Assembly (NCBI RefSeq): GCF_907164915.1
Contig: NC_061864.1
Coordinates: 2,344,389 to 2,408,388, forward strand
Direction: 5' to 3'
DNA length: 64,000 nt
Source: Impatiens glandulifera
Lineage: Eukaryota; Streptophyta; Magnoliopsida; Ericales; Balsaminaceae
Each line of letters opens with the position of its first letter. Position 1 is the stretch's first letter. Below are positions 11,170 through 23,201 of the stretch, piece after piece. The translations under genes were made by a program, and so were the position numbers. Under the pieces are notes generated by a model. It ran no database searches and was not told where the DNA came from. It worked only from the letters and a program-made list of their open reading frames with translations.

Positions 11170-13419
11170 AGGATACAAAACAATTGAAATCTTTATAGCT
11201 GAAAAATTCGCTATAATTATTGGTCATTACTCTTGCCTTTTTTTTCAATCAATTATAAGCTGTATTTGTTTGACTTTTCTTATGACATTTAATATATCTG
11301 TATGAACTTTTCTATATAAATTTAATTATATTAAAATATAATTGTATCATATAGAATTGTTTTTTATGATAGTTTGGATGACTCAAGGAGGTAGTATACT
11401 GTATAAGTTAGGCAGACAATCACTATATATTAAGGTTTTATTTATTTCTTCTAATCATTTGATAGTTTAACATTCAAAGATTTTCTTTTGGAGTTGTAAT
11501 TCTAAAGTATTATATGATATTTAAATTATCACAATTTTAACAATTTTAACAATTTTAGTAAGGTGAGATTTGTTTAAATTAAATTTCGTCTTCTTATTTT
11601 AACCTAACATTTTTTAAAATTAATTTACCACGATACAAAAAATATAAAATCTCCTTTTTTTTTTTTAACTCTTTCTATATATCACATATTTTTAAAACAC
11701 TTGAATTGCATTCGACATTTCAAATTGCGTAAATTTCAAAATAATACATCCAAAATATATACCGTACACAAAGTAGAAGTTTTGTGAAAAAATATCAAAT
11801 TTAACTCTTTCAATTTTTTAAAATCTTTCCTCAAATCACACCTTTTTTTAGTCTTCCAAATCATTTAAAAAATTGAAATGTTTAAAATAAAAAAATTTTA
11901 AAAAAGTATCCAAGTTTTTTTAAAAAAAATATGTCCAAAATATTTCTAAATCCTTATTTACATAGACAAATTAAAATAAAATTAACAAGTCAAATAAAAA
12001 ATGATCGTGGTGCTCTGTGTTCTGTTTAGGACAAAATTTCAAATTACTACAATTTTGATAGATATAATCTCATGTCATGGTTCAAAAGTTCAAACTATAT
12101 TAGATAAAAACAATTTGAAATTTGAGCTTCAAATATTAATTAATTCTAATTTCTTTTGTGGCACAATTTAATTATCACTATTATTTTGTTTTTTATATCA
12201 TTTTTTCTCTAGTTATTATGATTGGCTAAAAAAAAACATTTACTTGTTTAAGATTGATATAAGGAAAATGATTAAAAATTTATTGTTAATATAGATTAAA
12301 ATAAATTTAAAATTATTTATTATAATTAAAAATATATCTATTCTAATTTTATATTAAATTATTATTTATTAATTAATATGTTAATAATAATTAAGGTTAT
12401 AAAATGATTTAAATTTAAATATTTAAAAATCAATATTATAAATAAACTATAATCCAATTTAATTTATAGATCTAAATTAAATAATTAAAAATAAACCACT
12501 AAATTAATAAAAGTTGTGATGACAATTCATATAAGAGACATTAATTGAGAGGGTTGACTAATGTGATATCAAGTTTGGCTGAAATCACGGTGAGCAGTGT
12601 TTGTGTCGATTCGTGTGTAAATTCATACTCGTGTCATTTCGGTACTCGTGATTGTATCATCCTAAACTTGTTTTGATCGTATAGATTCATGTTTGTGAAG
12701 TTTGGGTTAGGTCGTGACTAGTCGCGTTCGCGTCGATTCGTGTGCAAACTCATACTCGTGTCGTGTCTGTATTTGTGATGTGTTTATGTTTATGTCATTG
12801 TAATATTGTTGCGATCGTATCGATTCATGCTTGGGTCGGGACCATGTCGACTTGTGTTTATGTCGTGCTCAGTCAATATCATGTTGTATAGTACCAAGTT
12901 AATATTATGTCGTATCGTATTGTTTGATTTCTGCAGAATATTTTCGTTTTCTTTAAAACATGAATTGGTATAACCTTTTAAAATTATTTTTTGCAATTAT
13001 GATTGTATTTTGTGGGTGATCACCACAAACCCAATTCAATCCTCTTCCGTGTGAAGTAAATTTGTACGTTGCCATAGATGGTTCTACATCTTACAAAACC
13101 ATACCATTTAATCCTTAGAACATGCATTGACATAAAAGATGGAAATAAAAAATAGTGGTGCCAACAGAAAAAATTAATTTGGAAATTAAGCGATAGAATG
13201 AATAAAACAATAATAATGTTCGGTAACATTTTCAATCAGAACATTAAACAAGTGATATATTTCTCATTTTTTGGTTAACTAATATTTTTTTCTTCAAAAT
13301 AGTTGTTTTGATTTTATCTACAAGGTTTAATATATTTCATGTATGGGTGTCGGTGACGTATCGTGTCGTGTCATGTCGTGTTGTCTTTTAAACTGCACAA
13401 TAAAGTTGATACAAATGGT
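11170..13419. other. Intergenic, AT-rich, with a tandem duplication
   Basis: No gene is seen. At about 12597-12840 a block of roughly 125 bp occurs twice in tandem; both copies contain GTCGATTCGTGTG followed by CATACTCGTGTC. At 13020-13320 the sequence resembles 8200-8480 upstream of copy 1, so the kinase duplication included flanking DNA. CGTGTCGTGTCATGTCGTG (13362 onward) is a short internal repeat. Confidence 0.6.
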
Positions 13420-15115
13420 GAAAGGACATTCTCGTGTCGGAAAATGTTGAAAACTCTTCTGATTAAAAATCCACATTTGTTTTTTAAATGTGCGAGTTTT
13501 CATAGTTGGTGATTTCGACTATACTTATCCCACTGGTCTACGTAAGTTCCCCACTAACTTTCTACTCCACCGAACTAGTCATGGAGTCATATTTAGACAG
13601 TTCAGTAGTATGATAATTGTATTCTCACAAATTTTATTTGTGCCAAACATTTTTTTTTTTCGAATTCATGAACAAAGGAGTAGGTACAAGTCATTGGTTT
13701 CGGATCCATATGGACACAAATGATAGAGTAGTTTGTGGCCGAACAATTATCGATGAGAAATCTTTTTAACGACTTCCTACACAATATACTACTCAAGTTC
13801 CATTCGGTCCAAATATTCATTTAGAAGATTAAGGACTATATATCTTCTTGGAAAGTCGCGACAAAGGGGAAGACACGGTGGCGCAAGAAAAATGGGCAGA
13901 TCATTCGATATTCTACCATCGCAATTTTATTGGCAACCGAAGAACCTTTTATGCAGTGGAAAACAAACATTTCTACAAGATTAATGAAATAAAGGTTTAA
14001 TGTATTTCATTTATAGTGGTGCCCGTGCGTCATTCAAAAACTGCATAATAAAGTCAGTATAAAGTGGTAAGGAGGACATCCTCGTGTTGGGAAATGTTGG
14101 AAGCTTCTCTAATCAAAAGTCTTTTAAATGTGCGAGTTTGCAAAGTCGGTGACATCGACAATACTTATTTTATGGTCTACCCAGGTCCCCCATTAGCTTT
14201 CTACTCCATCAAAGTAGTCATACGTCATATTTTGTTTAGTGTTCGGTTGATAATTGTATTCTCACCAATTTTATTTGTGCTCAAGCACAACACGGTTTAT
14301 GTGGCCGAATTCATGAACAAATGAGTGGGCACAAGGCATCGGAACTTGTCAGTATGCACACAAATGATAGAGGAGTTTGTGGCTACACAGTTCTCAATGA
14401 GAAATATTTTTAACGACTCCTTAAGAAGATTAAGACTATATATTTTTTTGGCTATAGACATAACAATTGTCAATACTGCAAGTCTAAACAAAGGTGAAGA
14501 CGTGTCGGCGCTAGAAAATTGAGTATACCAATCGATATTTTACCGTTGCAGTTTCATCAGTAAAAGAAGAACTTTGGGAAACAAATAGTTCTATTGGGCC
14601 AGTGAGGAGGGAGGATATTGTCGTGTCCAAAAATATTGGAAGTTCCCTTATCAAAAATCCGTATTTGTCTTTTAAAGTGTGTGATGATTGACAATTGTAT
14701 TCTCATAAATTTCATTTGTGTCAAGCAGCATTTTTTTTACCAAATGCACGAACAAAAGACCAGATACAATTCCTAAGAACTCGTTTCTTAATAGAGAAGT
14801 TTATAACCAAACATTTCTTGAGAAATCTTTTCACGGACTCTCAAAAAAGATTAAAGACTATATATCTTCTTGGATATGAACGTAACCATTGTTAATACTA
14901 CAAGTCCGGTCAAAGATAAAGACGCGATGTGGCAAGAAAACTAGGCGGACCAATTCATATTCAATCGTTAAGTTTTATCGTCCAAATTAAGGAATTATAT
15001 ATAGTGGGAAAACAAACATTTTTATAAAGCCAATGAAATACAAGGTTCGATGTATTTCATTTATGAGGTGCTCGTGTCGTGCCATCTTTCAAAACTACAC
15101 AGTAAGTCGATACAA
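13420..15115. repeat. Three long-form units (about 510-660 bp) of a dispersed repeat
   Basis: Units start near 13420, 14076 and 14602, each opening with a GGAC/GATATT-CGTGTC-AAATGTTGGAAG block. Each contains a central part (GAATTCATGAAC or its decayed form, then ACTATATAT-TTCTTGG-TAT) and ends with AATGAAATACAAGGTT, TGTATTTCATTTAT and a CTGCACAGTAAAGTCGATAC type tail. The ends match the short units that follow, so these look like the parental form of the 210-bp array. No protein family is recognisable. Confidence 0.75.
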
Positions 15116-18100
15116 AACAATGAGGAAGGAGGACATTGTCGTGTCAAAAAATGTTAGAAGCTCTCTTAATCAACCGTTAAGTTTTATCGTCCAAATTAAG
15201 GACATTATATATAGTAGGAAAACAGACATTTCTATAGAGCCAATAAAATACAATGTTCAATGTATTTCATTTATAAGGTGCTCGTGTCGTGCCATCTTTC
15301 AAAACTGCATAGTAAAGTCGTTACAAAATGGTGTGGAAGGATGACATTGTCGTGTCAAAAAATGTTAAAAGCTCCCCTAATCAACCATTAAGTTTTATCG
15401 TCCAAATTAAGGACATTATATATAATAGGAAAATAGACGTTTCTATAGAGTCAATGAAGTACATGGTTCAATGTATTTCATTTATGAGTTACTCGTGTAG
15501 TGTCATCTTTCAAAACTGTATAGTAAAGTCGATATAAAACGGTGAGGAAGGAGGACATTGTCGTGTCAAAAAATGTTAAAACTCCCCTAATCAACTGTTA
15601 AGTTTTATCGTCCAAATTAAAGACATTATATATAGTGAGAAAACAACCATTTCTATAGAGCCAATGAAATACAAGGTTCAATGTATTTCATTTATAAGGT
15701 ACTCGTGTCGTTCCATCTTTCAAAACTGTACAGTAAAGTTGATACAAAACGGAGAGGAAGGAGGACATTGTCGTGTCAAAAAATGTTAAAAGCTCCCCTA
15801 ATCAATCGTTAAGTTTATCGTCCAAATTAAGGACATTATATATAGTGGAAAAACAGACATTTTTATAGAGCCAATAAAATACAATGTTCAATGTATTTCA
15901 TTTATAAGGTGTTCGTGCCGTGCCATCTTTCAAAACTACATAATAAAGTCGTTACAAAATGGTGTGGAAGGAAGACATTGACGTGTTAAAAAATGCTATA
16001 AACTCCCCTAATCAACCGTTAAGTTTTATGTCCAAATTAAGGACATTATATATAGTGAGAAAACATACATTTTTATAGAGCCAATGAAATACAAGGCTCA
16101 ATGTATTTCATTTATGATGTGTTCGTGTCGTACCATCTTTCAAAACTACACAATAAAGTCAATACAAAACAGTGAGGATTGAGAATATTGTCGTATCAAA
16201 AAATGTTAGAAGCTCCCTTAATCAATCGATAAGTTTTATTATCCAAATTAAGGACATTATATATAGTGAGAAAACAAATATTTCTATAAAGCCAATGAAA
16301 TACAAGGCTCAATGTATTTTATTTATGAGTTGCTCGTGTCGTGCCATCTTTCAAAACTGTACAGTAAAGTCGATACAAAACGGTGAGGAAGAAAAACATT
16401 GTTGTGTCAAAAAATGTTAAAAACTCCCATAATCAACCGTTAAGTTTATTGTCCAAATTAAGAACATTATATATAGTGGGAAAACTGACATTTCTATAGA
16501 GCCAATGAAATACAAGGCTCAATGTATTTCATTTATGAGGTGTTCGTGATGTGCCATCTTTCAAAACTGCATAGTAAAGTCGATACAGAACGATGAGGAA
16601 GGAGGACATTGTCGTGTCAAAAAATGTTAGAAACTCCCCTAATCAACCGTTAAGTTTTATCGTCCAAATTAAGGACAATATATATAGTGGGAAAACAGAC
16701 ATTTCTATAGAGCCAATGAATTACAAGGTTCAATGTATTTCATTTATTAGGTGCTCGTGTCGTGCCATCTTTCAAAACTACATAGTAAAGTCGATACAAA
16801 ACGGTGAGGAAGGAGGACATTGTTGTGTCAAAAAATGTTAGAATCTCCCATAATCAATCGTTAAGTTTTATCGTCCAAATTAAGGACATTATATATAGTA
16901 AGAAACATACATTTCTATAGAGTCAATGAAATACAATATTCAATGTATTTCATTTATAAGGTGCTCGTGTCGTGTTATCTTTCAAAACTGCACAGTAAAG
17001 TCGATACAAAACGGTGAGGAATGAGGACATTGTCGTATCAAAAAATGTTAGAAGCTCTCCTAATCAACCGTTAAATTTTATCGTCCAAATTAAGGACATT
17101 ATATATAGTGAGAAAACAGACATTTCTATAGAGCTAGTGAAATACAAGGCTCAATGTATTTCATTTATGAGGTGTTTGTGTTGTGCCATCTTTCAAAACT
17201 ACACAATAAAGTCGATACAAAACGGAGAGGAAGGAGAACATTATCGTGTCAAAAAATGTTAGAAGCTCCCTTAATCAACTGTTAAGTTTTATAGTCCAAA
17301 TTAAAGATATTATATATAGTGGGAAAATAGACATTTCTATAGAGCCAATGAAATATAAGGCTCAATGTATTTCATTTATGAGGTGCTTGTGTCGTGCCAT
17401 CTTTCAAAAATGCACAGTAAAGTCGATACAAAATGGTGAGGAAGGAGAACATTGTCGTGTCAAAAAATGTTAGAAGCTCCCCTAATCAACCGTTAAGTTT
17501 TATCGTCCAAATGAAGGACATTATATATAGTGAGAAGACAGACATTTCTATAGTGCCAATGAAATACAAGGCTCAATATATTTTATATATGAGGTGCTCG
17601 TGTCGTGTCATCTTTCAAAACTGCAGAGTAAAGTCGATACAAAATGGGGAGGAATGAGGACATTGTCGTGTCAAAAAATGTTAGAAGCTCCCCTAATCAA
17701 CGTTAAGTTTTATCGTCCAAATTTAGGACATTATATATATTGGAAAAATAGACATTTGTATAGAGTAAATGAAATACAAGGTTCAATGTATTTCATTTAT
17801 TAGGTGCTCGTGTCGTGCCATCTTTCAAAACTACATAGTAAATTCGATACAAAACGGTGAGGAATGAGGACATTGTTGTATCAAAAAATGTTTGAATCTC
17901 CCTAATCTACCGTTAAGTTTTATCGTCCAAATTAAGGACATTATATATAGTAGAAAACAGACATTTCTATAAAGTTAATGAAATACAATGTTCAATGTAT
18001 TTCATTTATGAGGTAATCGTGTCGTGTCATTTTTCAAAACTGCACAGTAAAGTCGATACAAAACTGTGAGGAATGAAGGCATTATCGTGTAAAAAATGTT

Positions 18101-18960
18101 AGAAACTCCCCTAATCAATCGTTAAGTTTTATAGTCCAAAATAAGGATATTATATATAGTGAAAAAATAGACATTTCTATAAAGCCAATGAAATACAAGG
18201 TTCAATGTATTTCATTTATGACGTGCTCGTGTCGTGCTATCTTTCAAAACTACATATTAAAGTCGATACAAAACGGTGAGGAATGAGGACATTGTCGTGT
18301 CAAAAAATGTTAGAAGCTCCCTTAATCAACCGTTAAGTTTATCGTCAAAATTAAGGACATTATATTTAGTGAGAAAATAGACATTTCTATAGAGCCAATG
18401 AAATACAATGTTCAATGTATTTTATTTATGAGGTGCTCGTGTCGGGTCATCTTTCAAAACTGCACAGTAAAATCGATACAAAATGGTGAGGAAGGAGGAC
18501 ATTGTCGTGTCAAAAAATGTTAGAAGCTCCCTTAATCAACCTTTAAGTTTATCGTCCAAATTAAGGACATTGTATATATAGGAAAAATAGACATTTCTAT
18601 AAAGTCAATGAAATACAAGGTTCAATCTATTTCATTTATTAGATGCTCGTGTCGTGCCATCTTTCAAAACTACATAGTAAAGTCGATATAAAACGCTGAG
18701 GAAGGAGGATATTGTTGTGTCAAAAAAATGTTAGAATCTCCCTAATCAACCGTTAAGTTTTATCATCCAAATTAAGGACATTATATATATTAGGAAAACA
18801 TACATTTTTATAGAGTCAATGAAATACAATGTTCAATGTATTTAATTTATGAGGTGCTTGTGTCGTGCCATCTTTCAAAATTGCACAGTAAAGTCGTTAC
18901 AAAACGGTGTGGAAGGAGGACATTATCGTGTCAAAAAATGTTAAAAGCTCCACTAATCAA
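15116..18960. repeat. Tandem array of about 210-bp units, 18-19 copies
   Basis: A unit of 208-212 bp begins with variants of GAGGAAGGAGGACATTGTCG. It continues through AATCAACCGTTAAGTTTTATCG, GGACATTATATATAGTG, ACATTTCTATAGAGCCAATG and TGTATTTCATTTATGAGGTG to CTTTCAAAACTGCACAGTAAAG. Starts fall near 15121, 15334, 15541, 15753, 15963, 16171, 16382, 16594, 16806, 17017, 17227, 17438, 17650, 17860, 18070, 18278, 18487, 18698 and 18908. One frame is open through each unit (about 80 codons), but units of 211 bp break it at each junction. There is no known domain, so I treat it as satellite-like and non-coding. Confidence 0.92.
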
Positions 18961-19190
18961 AATGTTATTACATCGGTCTACCTAGGTGACCCACTAACTT
19001 CTTACTCCACCGAAATAGTCCTAGAATCTTGTTTAAAAAAATTAGTAGCTAATTGCATACAAATTTTATTTGTGCCAAGCACGATTTTTATGAACAAAGC
19101 ATCAGAAATCGTATGTATGCACACAAAAGAGGAGTTTGGCAAAATAGTTTAAAAAACAACTCTTTATAATGCATACCTACTCAAATTACA
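18908..19190. repeat. Terminal long-form repeat unit, truncated
   Basis: The last unit begins like the 210-bp repeats. After AATCAA it switches to the long-form interior (GGTCTACCTAGGTGACCCAC, then TTTATTTGTGCCAAGCACG and ATGAACAAAGCATC). This matches 13535-13700 and 14170-14340. It ends where the next mobile element begins. Confidence 0.75.
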
Positions 19191-19197
19191 TTGGACT

Positions 19198-19806
19198 TAG
19201 GGGTGGGTCGGTACGGTACACCTTAATATTTTATCCAAACCTCATACCTTATCAAAAATTTATGTATGCAAAAATGCATATCTTTACCTTACCTTGATTT
19301 CAGTATACCTTGATTTCGATATATCTTAATTTCGGTATACAAAAAATTCATACATTTATTTTACCTTGATTTCGGTATATCTTTGTTTTGGTACGGTATC
19401 GGTATTATACCTTTGATATCTAAAAAATATATTAACTTAAAAAAATTAATCTCATAAGTGAGGTAGAGATTGCATATATTGAACAATATTTCTAGTAAAA
19501 TTATATTTTGATATTATTCAAAAATTATATTTCTATAATTAAATTAATATAAAATTTATTTAATTATTTCCTTATAAGTATTATATATTATATATATATA
19601 TTATATTTTAACTTATAAATACTATTTCGGTATATCTCGATATACCAAAATTTTAAAAATCTCATACATTTACCATACGAATAATTTCGGTATCGATATC
19701 ATACCTTACCTTTTTATCGGTATACCTTAAAAATCGGTATTTTCGAAATATTACGGTAAGGTATTTTCGATATACCTTTAATATCGGTAATTTTTTTTAC
19801 CCCTAA
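19198..19806. mobile_element. Short hAT-like inverted-repeat element (about 610 bp)
   Basis: The left end TAGGGGTGGGTCGG and the right end ...TTTTACCCCTAA are inverted. The interior is made of CGGTATACCTT / AAGGTATACCG motifs in both orientations, giving strong self-complementarity. The flanks share TTGGACT (19191-19197 and 19809-19815), an imperfect 7-8 bp target duplication. There is no coding capacity. It was inserted into the end of the tandem repeat region. Confidence 0.7.
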
Positions 19807-19815
19807 ATTTGGACT

Positions 19816-20168
19816 AAATAAGATTAAGGAATATATATATATATGTGAAAATTGTATGCATGAGCCAAATGTGTATGATACATGAAATAAATAGTTTATG
19901 AGACCCACTTCAATACTGAATATAAAACTAGTGCCACAAAAATAACATTACAACATAGACATCTTTACCGACACATAATTATTTTCCAACACTTAAATGG
20001 ATTATCATTTTAAATTTATTATTATTTTAAAATGTAGTCCTTTTCCATTAATTTTATTTTATTTTGGCTTATTCTTCATAAACTTGTAGACAAGTGCTTC
20101 TACATGAATCTATATTTTAAATTTCTATATTTATAGATTTACAAGAAACTAAATTTACTTGTTTTTTC
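19816..20168. other. Intergenic, no gene seen
   Basis: AT-rich sequence between the hAT-like element and the 3' end of the third kinase copy. It contains a short TA-rich stretch near 19830 and probably the 3' untranslated region of the kinase. Confidence 0.5.
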
Positions 20169-21841
20169 TTATTTCTCTTTATCAATTTGTATTTCACATT
20201 CAAACTCTACTGGTGGTGTGTCCTCCTTGTACCAATTTGAATCCGAGTCGTTGCTTTTTGTGCTACCAGAACCACCCATCGATGAATTGATCGCATTCGT
20301 CCTTACTACGGATAACATAAAACTAAAGGGCTTTGGAGGGGGCAAGATTTCAACCCCTCCATCCAACATTTTCACCACTGCGCTCATCCGTGGTCTTGCT
20401 TGGGGACAATCCTGGACGCACCACAAAGCAACCTTAGCCAACCTCTCAGCTCGTTCCCTCTCGACCTCTTCAATCCCGCATAAAGTGGTTAGCTCCTCCA
20501 ATTCTCCTTTCTCATACTTCTCCCACACACTGCTCGGGAACCAATCCAAACTGTCAGTGGCACCAACCTTAACGTTCTTCCTAATATTTCAAATAGCAAC
20601 ATCCCAAAGCTGTAAACATCGCACTTGTAAGAGATGGGAAAGTTGTGGAGGAAAAACTCGGGTGCAGAGTAACCAGGTGTCCCTCTATACCCGGTCATAG
20701 TCACATGAGTTTGATCCCTGTTGCATAACTTTGCAAGACCAAAATCCGCTACCTTAGGGGAGAAGTTATCATCAAGAAGGATGTTTGCAGGCTTTATGTC
20801 ATAGTGGATGATCCTTTGTCTGCATTCTTCGTGTAAGTAAGCAATCCCCTTCGCAGTTTCAATGGCTATTCCATACAGTCTTTCCCACCCAATTGCTTGA
20901 CAGTTATTATCATCGAACAAATACTTGTCCAACGATCCATTCTTCATGTACTCGTAGACTAGGGCGCTCTCTGAGCTTTCGTAGCAAAAGCCATGCAACC
21001 TTACGAGGTTTACATGATAGGTCCGACCTATAGTGATAACCTCGGCCTTGAATTGTTCCTCTGTTTTTCTATCCAGGTTTCTTTGAAGCACCTTGACAGC
21101 ACATCGAACTCCATTAGGAAGTTGTCCAAGGTAAACCTTCCCAAATCCTCCTGATCCTAGAATTGTTGAGTAGTTATCAGTACATGTCCTCAGTTGACTG
21201 GATGTGAATCTAACCGGCTTCTCACAAGCTATGTCCTCCAAGAAAGCCTCCAATCTGAACCTAGATTCAGCTTTCTTCGCTTGCTCAGACTGAATTAAGC
21301 CTATGATGAGAAAAGTTGCGACAACCACCAACAGAACCACTGCAGATATAGAAAAGTAAGTAAATTTCTTTGGGATCTATGTACAATGAATCAGAATATG
21401 AGCTTACCCACTATTACTATTGCTATGCTGGGTGATTTTTTAGGTTTTCTATCGTTGGATAGAGATGGCTGGTTTATATATGGAGGGAAAGGCGTAAACC
21501 ATATGGGCGGCTCTAGTTGAGCCAATGGGGGTTCATGCAATGGGGTGTTGGCGGCGTGAACCAGAGAGCTGAAAAATACCAAAGTCCAGAGCAGCTGTGG
21601 AGCAAAGTATAAGTTGATGATGATTGAATTAGAAAATACATTCTGACTCATAGTTGATTAAGAGGAAATTAAATGATTGAGTACTTACCATTAAACTAGA
21701 AACAGGGTGCCGATGAAGATGACAAACAATTGTTGTTGATAAATGATCTCCTCTGGTTTTATTCATTTCCATGAACTCCTTCAGATGTTGTCTTGAATGC
21801 AATATTGGAGTAAACATTATACAAGAAGAAATATTCATCAT
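20169..21841 (-). pseudogene. Receptor-like kinase copy 3, frameshifted in the kinase C-lobe
   Basis: Inferred exons are 21689-21841, 21408-21594 and 20169-21339 (complement). Exon 1 ends in ATG. Exon 2 gives a leader (LLWTLVFFSSLVHA) and a Pro-rich ectodomain of about 40 residues. Exon 3 gives the transmembrane helix and a kinase with [22 protein letters not shown] and GTPGYSAPE intact. Near 20580, after FEILGR, seven bases present in copies 1 and 2 (TTCGCCC on the plus strand of copy 1) are missing. The frame shifts and the protein ends at 20489 after an unrelated tail. The original frame resumes from 20549 (MDWFPSSVWEKYEKGELEEL) to the normal C-terminus. The catalytic core to subdomain IX could still be made, so a truncated kinase or a recent pseudogene are both possible. 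Confidence 0.8.
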
Positions 21842-23155
21842 TTTTTGTCACATTCTCTATTTTTACTTGTTTGACGTTTCTGTTGGGAAATTTCCCAAAA
21901 ATCTTTGTTTTGAATTTTAAATTATGAAGCCTGCAGGATGGGTTGAAAATTGAGAAGAAGAAATCATGATATCGTTTTCAAGCTTGACCCGAACGATCTT
22001 GCAACCCTAGAATAAAAAAATTACACCTCAAGTTTTGTGAGATATTCATTTTGGGGCCTAGAAAATTCTAGAAGATAAAATGAGATATTTTAACAAATAT
22101 ATATGATCAGAAGATTAGATAGTTGGTAGAAGTTTGAGTATAGTATATACAAATTTATTTATTTCAGTGACATTTATAACTAATATATCTTAATATGCAT
22201 CTCAATTTTATTTTTTTTAATAAGATCTAGATCATGATCTAAATTTGTAGTATTCTTGTAAATGATAAACATTATTTTCATTTTTCATGGCAACTAATTG
22301 ATTGTGTTTAAAGTTATGTTCACGTTACATTATTAGATGATGATTTTATTTTTCTTGGAGCATGTTTGATGTGAAATTAAAACTAGAATTAAAATAATTA
22401 TGTAATTTAGAAAAAGAAACATAATTATTATATAGTTCTTATAAATTGCACTTTGTTTATTTTACATAAATCTGGAAAGATGTTGATTAGATTATTTAGA
22501 AATATATATTATTTAGTTTAGATTTGAGATCTAAGAGATTCTTAATAAAAATATAATTTATTAGTATTCAGATTCTGATATCAATAATAGATGGAGACAA
22601 ACAGAATATTGGGTGATTTTATGGATTTTAAAGTCATATTTTCTGATTATATAGATATGTTTGTTTTTGCATAACTAAGAGTCTAAGACTCTTCGTGATC
22701 ATATTATTATTTCTTCGAAAATTTATGACTATTTAAAAGAATATATTGAATTCATTAAAATATATTTATAATTTTTGTTTTTTATTCAAATTTAAATCCC
22801 TTTGAAATTCAAGAGAAAAAAAAATTCACTAATATTCGAATACAGCTATATTCATCAAGATAGAAAATGTTTTAAAATAAGGAAATTATAATTATTGTAA
22901 TGTATTAAAATGTTAATACTAACAAACAAAAATACTATTATAATGATAAAATAGTACTATTTTAATAATTTAATAAGTAAATAATTTATGTTAAATTATA
23001 TGGACAAATTATTTATCCACAAGACCATGATATGACATTCAATCATATCAATGGCATAAATTTTCAAATAAACTCTTACAACTTTTGTTTGATTTGTGTT
23101 TCTAAAAGTTTTTACAGAAATTTATACATGTTTCTTTTAAAAAAATTCTCTATCA

Positions 23156-23201
<46 letters not shown>

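Noticed and set aside
15116..18960. CRISPR-like array
   Set aside because: The repeats are 210-bp tandem units without unique spacers, in a plant nuclear context.
15116..18960. Tandem small-protein gene family
   Set aside because: Frames are lost at unit junctions, there is no domain, and the start contexts vary; satellite DNA is the simpler reading.
20169..20549. Separate gene for the C-terminal part of kinase copy 3
   Set aside because: It aligns with the kinase tail of copies 1 and 2 and is separated only by the seven-base frameshift.
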